From Pseudonocardia kujensis (lineage in GTDB: Bacteria > Actinomycetota > Actinomycetes > Mycobacteriales > Pseudonocardiaceae), in the NCBI RefSeq assembly GCF_021283305.1, contig NZ_JAJSOK010000054.1, positions 1 to 54,316 of the forward strand: a DNA stretch of 54,316 nt, written 5' to 3'. Position 1 is the first letter of the stretch. Each line of letters opens with the position of its first letter. Under the pieces are notes generated by a model that was not told the origin of the DNA, searched no databases, and was given only the letters and a program-made list of their open reading frames with translations. The position numbers were made by a program, and so were the translations under genes. Of this stretch, positions 16,451 to 23,536 are shown piece by piece.

Positions 16451-17350
16451 TCAGGTGTGCAGGTCGAACGAGTGGTCGACGGAGTGGTCGTCGACCGGGT
16501 TGTTGTGGACCGTGTGGTCGTCCGTGACGGTGTGGTCGTCCTGGTACGAGTGGTCGTCGGACACGGTGGTGTCGGTGTCGTTGTGCCCGCTGTCGACGTG
16601 GCCGTCGTTGTGCGAGTCGGTGTGGTTGTCGTCGTGGCTGTCGGTCGACGTGTCGTTGTGCGAGTTCGTCTGGCTCGCGTCGCCGCCCTTGTCCGCCAGC
16701 GAGCCCGAGCCGAAGTTCGACAGGTGGTCGTTGCTGTCGGTGAAAGTGCCGTTAGCCGGGCCGGTGCCGGAGAGCGCGCCGCCGTGGTCGGCGCTGGCGC
16801 CGGACTGGTTGACCGCCGAGCCGGTGCCGAAGGAGGCGGCGTTGTCGTCGCCGTTCACGACCTCGTTGCCCCAGCCGGCCACGGCGTGGTCACCGGTCGC
16901 CACCGGCGCCCGGTTGTCGCCGCCGACCGCGACGGCGCCGTCCCCGGTCGCGGTGGTCTGGTGCAGGTCGATGCGCTGGTCGACGTCGCCGCCGTGGGTG
17001 TCGATGTCCTGGTGGAAGGACTGGTCGATGAAGGTCCGGCGGTCGTCGACGAAGGTGTTGGTGATGTAGGTCTTCAGGTAGTTGGCCGCCTCGGTGTGCG
17101 GGTCGTGGTCGCCGGAGTCGTGGTGGTGGTGCACGGGCGGGGCCGGCGGGAGGTCGTGGTGGCCGTGCCCGTCCCAGTCGTGGTGCGGGCTGTCGGCGGC
17201 GAGGGTCACCGCGTCCTTGATGTCCTCGGGGGAGAGGTCGGCGAGCCCGCACTCCTGGAGGTAGCCGGTCGGGTTCGCGAGGAACGCCTGCTGCTCGGCG
17301 GGGTCCTTGAGCAGGTTCATCAGCAGGTCGAGCAGGGTCGTGGTGGCCAC
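16451..17350 (-). CDS. IniB N-terminal-domain protein with Asp/His-rich tail
   Basis: The 299-residue protein (GTG 17350) begins with an IniB-type domain, TLLDLLMNLLKDPAEQQAFLANP, then GYLQECGLADLSPEDIKDAV. Next come His-rich patches (HHDWDGHGHHDL, VHHHHDSGDHD), a middle segment (EAANYLKTYITNTFVDDRRTFIDQSFHQDID), a Gly/Asn/Asp-rich zone and a C-terminus of Asp-His-Asn-Ser-Thr repeats (HNDTSTDSHDDNHTDSHND). IniB is encoded with the dynamin-like IniA and IniC in mycobacteria and responds to cell-wall stress. Here no dynamin gene is adjacent, but an Hsp70 gene and a kinase fused to a GTPase-like domain lie in the same window. The tail could bind metal, given the neighbouring cobalt pathway, but that is speculation. 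Confidence 0.85.
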   Translation of the reverse strand: MATTTLLDLLMNLLKDPAEQQAFLANPTGYLQECGLADLSPEDIKDAVTLAADSPHHDWDGHGHHDLPPAPPVHHHHDSGDHDPHTEAANYLKTYITNTFVDDRRTFIDQSFHQDIDTHGGDVDQRIDLHQTTATGDGAVAVGGDNRAPVATGDHAVAGWGNEVVNGDDNAASFGTGSAVNQSGASADHGGALSGTGPANGTFTDSNDHLSNFGSGSLADKGGDASQTNSHNDTSTDSHDDNHTDSHNDGHVDSGHNDTDTTVSDDHSYQDDHTVTDDHTVHNNPVDDHSVDHSFDLHT

Positions 17351-17719
17351 GTGGTCTCCCGGATGTCGTCGTGCGGCTCGCCCTCGGTGGGCGGTTCGGT
17401 GACGACGTTAGGAACGGGGGCCGCGGAGGGGATCGGGCGTGATCCCCTTTTCCCGTGGTGGCCGTGCGGGGACGGTGCGGCAATTCCGACAATGGGGCGG
17501 CCGGGCGCCCGATCCACCCGTTCGACCTGCATCGACTCCCTTTCTCGGGCGCAATCGGACGGTTCGGAAAAAGGGTGCGAGCCGGTCCGGCGGCGCGTTT
17601 CTCCCGTTGGTTTTACCATTTCATGGGGAAAGGGTCGCAGAAGGTGGGGAAAGGGCGGTCCGCCCTTGACCCGGCCTTGTCCGGAACCCCCGGTCCGGCC
17701 CCTATCGGGTGCGGGGGGC
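17351..17719. promoter_or_regulatory. Long upstream region of the IniB-like gene
   Basis: This 369-bp gap contains no gene I can support. It holds two direct repeats TGGGGAAAGGG at 17624-17634 and 17645-17655, exactly 21 bp apart, and a weaker copy near 17565-17575. It also holds a hairpin GGGGATC-N6-GATCCCC followed by TTTT (17428-17451). On the minus strand a TAACGT close to 17410 could serve as -10 for the IniB-like gene. The spaced repeats look like operators for a dimeric activator or repressor. Confidence 0.4.
17428..17451 (+). terminator. Hairpin with short T tract
   Basis: A 7-bp stem (GGGGATC/GATCCCC) with a 6-base loop is followed by four T on the plus strand. It resembles an intrinsic terminator, but no plus-strand gene ends here. 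On the minus strand it could instead be a hairpin in the leader of the IniB-like mRNA. Confidence 0.4.
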
Positions 17720-18376
17720 TCAACCCGGGAGCTCGGCCAGCGCCCCGACGGTCGGCACCCGGTGGTCCGGCGCCCGCACGTGTCCGGGGTAGCGGCGGGC
17801 GTCGCGGTCGAGCCACGCCGTGCGCATCCCGGCCGCCGCGGCGCCGTGCAGGTCCCACGGGTGCACGGCGACCATCAGCAGCTCGCCGGGTTCCTTCCGG
17901 CACACCCGTGCCGCGAACTCGTAGGCGCCGGCGGCCGGCTTCCAGATCCCGGCGTCGTCGACCGAGAGCACGTGGTCGAACTCGCCCCGGATCCCGGCCT
18001 CGCCGAGCAGCCGCTCGGCGACCGAGGCCGAGCCGTTGGACAGGGTGACCAGCCGGGAGCCGGCCGCCCGCAGCCGGCGGACCCCCTCGACGACGTCCGG
18101 GTGCAACGGCAGCCCGAGGAACCCCCTGATCACATGGTCGGGTGCGTCCTCGTCGGAGGTGTAGGGCGCCAGGAGGTCCTGCGCGGTCTCCCGGGCCACC
18201 TCGGCGAAGGGCCGGTAGTCGCCCGCGGCGGCCAGCGCGATCCCCTCGCGCAGGGTGCTCGCGAACCAGAGGGGCGCGAGGTGCTCGGGGGCGCCGAGCT
18301 CGGTGAACCGGTCGGCGAGCGGGCGCAGGTCGGAGAGGGTCTCGTTGACGTCGAAGACCGTCGTCGCGGGAGCCAT
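17720..18376 (-). CDS. Haloacid dehalogenase type II (HAD superfamily)
   Basis: The 218-residue protein has HAD motif I FDVNETL (nucleophile Asp near residue 9), the cap segment, motif II LVTLSNGS, motif III with the Lys in GIWKPAAGAYEFAA and motif IV VAVHPWDLHGAAAAGMRTAWLDRD. Length and motifs fit the L-2-haloacid dehalogenase subfamily, which hydrolyses carbon-halogen or related bonds without a metal. Many family members act on other substrates, so dehalogenation is unproven. It diverges from cobL by 93 bp. Confidence 0.88.
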   Translation of the reverse strand: MAPATTVFDVNETLSDLRPLADRFTELGAPEHLAPLWFASTLREGIALAAAGDYRPFAEVARETAQDLLAPYTSDEDAPDHVIRGFLGLPLHPDVVEGVRRLRAAGSRLVTLSNGSASVAERLLGEAGIRGEFDHVLSVDDAGIWKPAAGAYEFAARVCRKEPGELLMVAVHPWDLHGAAAAGMRTAWLDRDARRYPGHVRAPDHRVPTVGALAELPG

Positions 18377-18455
18377 GCCGGCGATCGTGGCACCCGGCGG
18401 CCCGTCCCGCCGTGCTCCCGCCCACGACTCCGGCCGTGCTCACCGGGCCGCCCCG

Positions 18456-18461
18456 TATGGT
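18456..18461 (+). promoter_or_regulatory. Likely -10 element of cobL, leaderless
   Basis: TATGGT (pattern TANNNT) ends eight bases before the GTG at 18470, the distance expected if transcription begins at the start codon. No ribosome site is visible in front of that GTG. Leaderless genes are common in actinobacteria. No good -35 is visible. Confidence 0.45.
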
Positions 18462-18469
18462 CTGCACCC

Positions 18470-19696
18470 GTGGACACGGGTGCGCACGAGGGACCGGCGG
18501 TCACCGTCGTCGGGATCGGGGCGGACGGCTGGTCCGGGCTCGCGGGCACGGCCCAGGAGACCCTCGCGGCGGCCGAGGTGGTCCTCGGCGGACCGCGCCA
18601 GCTGGACCTGGTGGCGGGCAAGGTCGAGGCCGAGCTGGTGGCATGGCCGTCGCCGCTGGTCCCGGCCCTGCCGGGGCTGCTGGCGAGGTATGCCGGGCAG
18701 CGGCTGTGCGCGCTGGCCTCCGGCGACCCGATGTTCTTCGGCCTGGGCGCGACGCTGGCCCGCACGGTCGGCGCCGAGCACATGCACGTGATCCCGCACC
18801 CGTCCTCGGTCACCCTGGCCTGCGCACGGCTGGGCTGGCCGAGCGAGGACGTCGAGGTGGTGAGCGTCGTCGGCCGCCCGGTGGAACGGCTGCGCCGCTC
18901 GGTGAGCCCCGGCCGGCGGATCCTCGTGCTCAGCGCCGGCGCCGCCTCACCCGCGCTCGTCGCCGCCCAGCTCACCGCGGACGGCTACGGCCCCAGCCGG
19001 CTCACCGTGCTGGAGCAGCTCGGCGGTCCGGGGGAGCGCAGCTACTCGGGGACGGCGCGGGACTGGCTGCACCCCGAGGGCGACGCGCTCAACGTCGTCG
19101 CCGTGGAGTGCGCCGCCGGGCCCGGCGCGCGGGTGCTCGGCGAGGTCCCCGGCCTGCCCGACGCGGCCTACGACCACGACGGGCAGCTCACCAAGCGTGA
19201 GGTCCGCGCCGTCACCCTCGCCCACCTCGCCCCGCGCCCCGGCCAGACGCTCTGGGACGTCGGCGCCGGCGCCGGCAGCATCGCGATCGAGTGGATGCGC
19301 GCCCACCGCTCCTGCTGGGCGGTCGCCGTGGAGTCGCACCCCGAACGCGCGCAGCGCATCCGGCACAACGCGGCGACGCTCGGCGTGCCCGCCCTGCGGG
19401 TGGTGACCGGCCGCGCCCCCGCGGTGCTCGCCGAGCTGCCCCCGCCCGACGCCGTGTTCATCGGCGGCGGCCTCACCCGCGCGGGCGTCCTCGAGGCCTG
19501 CGTGGAGGCCCTGCCCCCGGGCGGCCGGCTGGTGGCCAACGGCGTGACCGTGGAGTCCGAGGCCGCGCTCGCCGCCGCGCACGACCGGTTCGGCGGCACG
19601 CTCGTGCGGCTGCAGGTCGCCCGCGCCGAACCCGTGGGCGGGTTCCTCGGCTGGAAACCCGCGATGCCCGTCACGATCTGGAGCGCCGACCTGTGA
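18470..19696 (+). CDS. cobL: Precorrin-6Y C5,15-methyltransferase (decarboxylating)
   Basis: The 408-residue bifunctional enzyme of aerobic cobalamin synthesis methylates C5 and C15 of precorrin-6B and removes the ring C acetate carboxylate to give precorrin-8. The N-terminal tetrapyrrole methylase domain shows VTVVGIGADGWSGL and ALASGDPMFFGLG. The C-terminal CbiT-like domain has the SAM motif LWDVGAGAGSIAIEWM after KREVRAVTLAHLAPRPGQ. The start GTG 18470 gives the standard N-terminus. It heads cobL-cobM-cobK on the plus strand. Confidence 0.96.
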   Translation: MDTGAHEGPAVTVVGIGADGWSGLAGTAQETLAAAEVVLGGPRQLDLVAGKVEAELVAWPSPLVPALPGLLARYAGQRLCALASGDPMFFGLGATLARTVGAEHMHVIPHPSSVTLACARLGWPSEDVEVVSVVGRPVERLRRSVSPGRRILVLSAGAASPALVAAQLTADGYGPSRLTVLEQLGGPGERSYSGTARDWLHPEGDALNVVAVECAAGPGARVLGEVPGLPDAAYDHDGQLTKREVRAVTLAHLAPRPGQTLWDVGAGAGSIAIEWMRAHRSCWAVAVESHPERAQRIRHNAATLGVPALRVVTGRAPAVLAELPPPDAVFIGGGLTRAGVLEACVEALPPGGRLVANGVTVESEAALAAAHDRFGGTLVRLQVARAEPVGGFLGWKPAMPVTIWSADL

Positions 19697-19724
19697 CCGA
19701 ACGCAGCCTGCCGGAGCGAGCAGC

Positions 19725-20474
19725 ATGACCGTGCACTTCATCGGCGCCGGCCCCGGTGCCGTCGACCTGCTGACGATCCGCGCCCGCGACCTCATCGCGG
19801 CCTCGCCCGTGTGTCTCTACGCGGGCTCGCTGGTCCCGCCGGAGATGCTGGAGCTCTGCCCGGCCGACGCCCGGACCGTCGACACCGCGCTCATGACGCT
19901 GGCCGAGATCGTCGACGAGATGGTGCGGGCCCACGAGCACGGTCTCGACGTCGCGCGACTGGCCTCCGGTGACCCGTCGGTCTTCTCGGCGATGGCCGAG
20001 CAGATGCGCCGGCTCGACGCCGCCGGCGTGCCCTACGACGTCACCCCCGGGGTGCCGGCCTACGCCGCGGCGGCGGCCGCGCTCAGGCGCGAGCTGACGG
20101 TCCCGACGGTCGCCCAGACCGTCACGCTGACCCGGATCGCGGCGCGGGCCACCCCGATGCCCGAGGGGGAGTCCCTCGAGGCGCTGGGCACGGCCGGCGG
20201 CACGCTGGTGCTGCACCTGGCCGTGCACCGCATCGACGAGGTGGTGAAGGAGCTGGCGCCCTCGTACGGCGCCGACTGCCCGGCCGCCGTGGTCGCCCAC
20301 GCCAGCCGGGACCACGAGATCGTGCTGCGCGGGCGGCTCGACGACATCGCCCACGCGGTGCAGGAGGCCGGCATCCGGCGCACCGCGGTGATCATCGTCG
20401 GGCCCGCGCTCGCCGCGGAGCAGTTCCCGGACAGCCACCTGTACTCGGACACCAGGTGCCGCGCCGGGTCCTGA
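19725..20474 (+). CDS. cobM: Precorrin-4 C11-methyltransferase
   Basis: The 249-residue SAM-dependent enzyme converts precorrin-4 to precorrin-5. The family motifs are VHFIGAGPGAVDLLTIRA at the N-terminus, CLYAGSLVPPEML, RLASGDPSVFSAMAEQ and YDVTPGVPAYAAAAA. It starts 28 bases after cobL, and its 3' end overlaps cobK by 19 bases, so the three genes are one transcript. Confidence 0.97.
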   Translation: MTVHFIGAGPGAVDLLTIRARDLIAASPVCLYAGSLVPPEMLELCPADARTVDTALMTLAEIVDEMVRAHEHGLDVARLASGDPSVFSAMAEQMRRLDAAGVPYDVTPGVPAYAAAAAALRRELTVPTVAQTVTLTRIAARATPMPEGESLEALGTAGGTLVLHLAVHRIDEVVKELAPSYGADCPAAVVAHASRDHEIVLRGRLDDIAHAVQEAGIRRTAVIIVGPALAAEQFPDSHLYSDTRCRAGS

Positions 20475-21190
20475 TCCTGGGCGGGACCTCCGACGGCCGA
20501 GCGCTCGCGGAGCTCCTCCGGTCGAGGAGCGGACCGTCGGACTCGGTCGTCTCGTCCCTGGCCGGGCGGGTCCGCTCGCCCCGGCTGCCTCCCGGCGAGG
20601 TGCGGATCGGCGGGTTCGGCGGGATCGCCGGGCTGGTCGCCTACCTGCGGGAGCAGGCGGTCACGCACGTCGTCGACGCCACGCACCCCTTCGCCGCCGG
20701 CATGACGGCCCACGCCGCGGCCGCCTGCGCGCAGACCGCTGTCCCCCTGACGATCCTGCGCCGTCCCGGCTGGACCGCGCAGCCGGGCGACCGGTGGCAC
20801 CGCGTGTCCTCGCTCGCCGCGGCGGCGGAGGTGCTGCCGGACCTGGGCTCCCGGGCGTTCCTGACGACCGGACGTCAGGACCTGGCGGCGTTCGCCGGGC
20901 TGGACCTGTGGTTCCTCGTCCGCTCGGTCGACCCGCCCGACCCGCCCGTGCCGGCGCGGATGCACTCGATCCTGGCCCGCGGCCCGTTCACCGTCGACGG
21001 CGAGACGGCGCTCCTGCGCAAGCACGCCGTCGACGTGCTGGTGACCAAGGACTCGGGTGGCGCGGACACGGCGGCCAAGCTGACCGCCGCCCGCGCCCTG
21101 GGCGTGCCGGTCGTGATGGTCGACCGCCCCCCGCTCCCGCCCGGCGTCCCCGTCGTGGCGACGCCCGCGGAGGCCGTCGCCCGCCTCTGA
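20456..21190 (+). CDS. cobK: Precorrin-6A reductase
   Basis: The 244-residue enzyme reduces precorrin-6A to 6B with NADPH. It has the N-terminal nucleotide motif RVLILGGTSDGRALAELL, the DATHPFAAGMTAHAAAAC motif and the C-terminal LVTKDSGGADTAAKLTAARALGVPVVMVDRP. The GTG start at 20456 lies inside the end of cobM. It converges on cobIJ across an 88-bp gap that holds an inverted repeat. Confidence 0.96.
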   Translation: MPRRVLILGGTSDGRALAELLRSRSGPSDSVVSSLAGRVRSPRLPPGEVRIGGFGGIAGLVAYLREQAVTHVVDATHPFAAGMTAHAAAACAQTAVPLTILRRPGWTAQPGDRWHRVSSLAAAAEVLPDLGSRAFLTTGRQDLAAFAGLDLWFLVRSVDPPDPPVPARMHSILARGPFTVDGETALLRKHAVDVLVTKDSGGADTAAKLTAARALGVPVVMVDRPPLPPGVPVVATPAEAVARL

Positions 21191-21193
21191 TCC

Positions 21194-21277
21194 CGCGAGT
21201 CGGCACCCTCGGGGCCGAAGGACACGTTCCGGCCGCCCGGGACCGCACACTCGGTCGCGTGGGAGTGCCGACTCGCG
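21194..21277. terminator. Inverted repeat between convergent cobK and cobIJ (repeat locus B)
   Basis: Perfect 13-bp inverted arms, CGCGAGTCGGCAC (21194-21206) and its complement (21265-21277), face each other across 58 bases between two convergent operons. The position suits a bidirectional terminator. The arms carry the same CGACTCGCG core as the 22-bp repeats elsewhere in the window. Confidence 0.6.
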
Positions 21278-21278
21278 C

Positions 21279-22886
21279 TCAGCCGCCGTAGTGGCGCGGG
21301 GTGAAGACCGTCGGGCGGCCGCCGCGGGTGACCACCCGGGTGGTCGACGACCCGATGATCAGCAGTGTGCGCATGTCGACCAGCTCGGGGTCGAGGTCGG
21401 CGAGCGTGGTGATCGTCAGGCGCTCGCCGGCGCCGCCGACGTCGCGCCCGAGCACGACGGGGGTCTCCGCGGCCCGGTGCTCCAGCAGGACGTCCCGGGC
21501 GGCGCCGACCTGCCACGGGCGGGCCTTGGACCGCGGGTTGTAGATCGCGATCGCCAGGTCGGCCTGCGCGGCGTGCACGAGCCGGTCGACGACGGTCTCC
21601 CACGGCTTGAGCCGGTCGGAGAGCGAGATCATCGCGTAGTCGTGGCCGAGCGGGGCGCCGACCGCCGCGGCGACGGCCTGGGCGGCGGTCAGCCCGGGCA
21701 GCACGCGCACCGGGACGTCGAGGTACTTCGGCTCGGACGCCACCTCGAGCACCGCGGTGGCCATCGCGAAGACACCCGGGTCGCCCGCGCTGACCACGGC
21801 CACGGCCCGGCCCGATGCGGCCAGGTCGAGCGCGTGCGCGGCCCGCTCGGCCTCGACGCGGTTGTCACTGGCGTGCCGGGTCTGGCGCGGGTTCGGCGGC
21901 ACCCGGTCCAGATAGGGGCCGTAGCCGACGAGGTCGTCGGCGGCCGCGAGGGCGGCCGCGACCTGCGGGGTCAGCCAGTCCCGCCCGGCCGGCCCGGTCC
22001 CGACGACGACGACCTCGCCGCGCCCGGTGACCCGCTCCTCGGGCACGGGAACGGGCCCGGTCCCGGCCTCGGCGCACTGCTCGGTCTCGGCGCTCTGCTG
22101 GCTCTCGGCGCGCTGCTCGGCGTCGTCGGGGATGCGGGCGGCCACCTCGCCGGGCAGCACGGCGAGGGAGAAGTACGGCACGGACCCGGGGTCGATGTCG
22201 CCGAGCGCGCCGGTGCGCTGCCCGTCCATCGTGGCCCGCTCGACGAACTGGGCGCGGTCGAGCTTGCCGGCGTCCTCGAACGCCCCGCGGACGTTCGCGA
22301 AGGTCCTCCCCAGCTTCATGACGGCCGCGGAGTCGGTGGTGCGCAGACGCTCGGCGAGCACCTCGCGGGGCAGCGTGCCCGGCAGCACGGTGAGGACCTC
22401 GTCGCGCTCCACCAGCGGCTGCCCGAGCGCGGCCGCGGCGGCGCTCACGGAGGTCACACCCGGCACCACCTCGGCGCGGAACCGGCCCGCCAGTCGCTTG
22501 TGCATGTGCATGTAGGAGCCGTAGAAGAGCGGGTCGCCCTCGGCCAGCAGCACCACGTCCCGGCCGGCGTCGAGGTGCGCGGCCAGGCGCTCGGCGGCCT
22601 CGGCGTAGAACTCGTCGATCGCGCCCTGGTAGCCCCCCGGGTGGTCGACCGTCTCGGTCGTGACCGGGTAGACCAGCGCCTCCTCGATCTGGTCGCCGCG
22701 CAGGTGCGGCTCGGCGATGCGGCGCGCGATCGAGCGGCCGTGCCGGGCCGAGTGGTAGGCGATCACGTCCGCGGCGCCGATGAGGCGGGCCGCCTTGATC
22801 GTGACGAGGTCGGGGTCACCGGGGCCGAGGCCCACGCCGTAGAGGGTCCCGGGCGGTACCGAGGACTCGCTCGCGAGCTCGCTCAT
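21279..22886 (-). CDS. cobIJ: Fused precorrin-2 C20- and precorrin-3B C17-methyltransferase
   Basis: The 535-residue fusion carries two tetrapyrrole methylases. Residues 1-245 are CobI (LYGVGLGPGDPDLVTIKA, LLAEGDPLFYGSYMHMH, VVPGVTSVSAAAAAL), which makes precorrin-3A. Residues about 285-535 are CobJ (EVVVVGTGPAGRDWLTPQVA, VVSAGDPGVFAMA, VLPGLTAAQAVAA, IAIYNPRSKARPWQ), the ring-contracting C17 methyltransferase. The linker contains Gln/Glu/Ala repeats (AEQRAESQQSAETEQCAEAG). CobI-CobJ fusions are usual in actinobacteria. The start overlaps the cobH stop by four bases. Confidence 0.96.
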   Translation of the reverse strand: MSELASESSVPPGTLYGVGLGPGDPDLVTIKAARLIGAADVIAYHSARHGRSIARRIAEPHLRGDQIEEALVYPVTTETVDHPGGYQGAIDEFYAEAAERLAAHLDAGRDVVLLAEGDPLFYGSYMHMHKRLAGRFRAEVVPGVTSVSAAAAALGQPLVERDEVLTVLPGTLPREVLAERLRTTDSAAVMKLGRTFANVRGAFEDAGKLDRAQFVERATMDGQRTGALGDIDPGSVPYFSLAVLPGEVAARIPDDAEQRAESQQSAETEQCAEAGTGPVPVPEERVTGRGEVVVVGTGPAGRDWLTPQVAAALAAADDLVGYGPYLDRVPPNPRQTRHASDNRVEAERAAHALDLAASGRAVAVVSAGDPGVFAMATAVLEVASEPKYLDVPVRVLPGLTAAQAVAAAVGAPLGHDYAMISLSDRLKPWETVVDRLVHAAQADLAIAIYNPRSKARPWQVGAARDVLLEHRAAETPVVLGRDVGGAGERLTITTLADLDPELVDMRTLLIIGSSTTRVVTRGGRPTVFTPRHYGG

Positions 22887-23536
22887 GCCTGGATCTCCCG
22901 CTCTGCCAGGATCTCTTGGTCACTCGCGAGGGCGTTGAGCGCCGCCGCGGTGATGGCCGAGCCGCCGCGCCGGCCGTGGACCACGAGGTACTCGAGGTCG
23001 GTGCGGGCGGCGAGCGCCTCCTTGGACTCCGCGGCGCCGATGAAGCCGACGGGGATGCCGAGGATCGCAGCCGGACGGGGCGCGCCGGCGTCGATCATGT
23101 CGAGGAGGTGGAACAGCGCGGTCGGCGCGTTGCCGATCGCGACCACCGCGCCGTCGAGCTTGTCGCGCCACAGCTCCAGCGCCGCGGCGGAGCGGGTGTT
23201 GCCCAGCTCGCGGGCCAGGTCCGGCACGCGCGGGTCGCGCAGCGTGCACACGACCTCGTTGTCCTTGGGCAGCCTCGCCCGGGTGACGCCGGAGGAGACC
23301 ATCATCGCGTCGCACAGGATCGGGGCGCCGTCCTGCAGGGCCTTGCGCGCGGCCGTCACGACGGCGGGGGAGAAGCCGACGTCGCCGGTGAGGTCGACCT
23401 GGCCGCACGCGTGGATCATCCGCACCACCACGTCCGCCACCTCGGGCGGGAAGGCCGACAGGTCGGCCTCGGCCCGGATCGTGGCGAAGCTCCGCCGGTA
23501 GATCTCCGCGCCGTCGCGGATGTAGTCGCTGGTCAT
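22883..23536 (-). CDS. cobH: Precorrin-8X methylmutase
   Basis: The 217-residue enzyme moves the C11 methyl to C12, producing hydrogenobyrinic acid. Motifs include YIRDGAEIYRRSFATIRAEA, the catalytic-His segment VRMIHACGQVDLTGDVGFSP, PILCDAMMVSSGV and IGNAPTALFHLLDM. I placed the start at ATG 23536, which overlaps the cobG stop, because it gives the normal length and N-terminus. Confidence 0.97.
   Translation of the reverse strand: MTSDYIRDGAEIYRRSFATIRAEADLSAFPPEVADVVVRMIHACGQVDLTGDVGFSPAVVTAARKALQDGAPILCDAMMVSSGVTRARLPKDNEVVCTLRDPRVPDLARELGNTRSAAALELWRDKLDGAVVAIGNAPTALFHLLDMIDAGAPRPAAILGIPVGFIGAAESKEALAARTDLEYLVVHGRRGGSAITAAALNALASDQEILAEREIQA

Noticed and set aside
16451..17350. His/Asp-rich protein as a cobalt chaperone or transporter part of the cobalamin locus
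   Set aside because: The N-terminus is clearly an IniB-type domain and a dehalogenase gene separates it from the cob genes; metal binding stays only a possibility.
17428..17451. Firm call of an intrinsic terminator
   Set aside because: No plus-strand gene ends here and the T tract is only four bases, so I list it with low confidence rather than as a finding.
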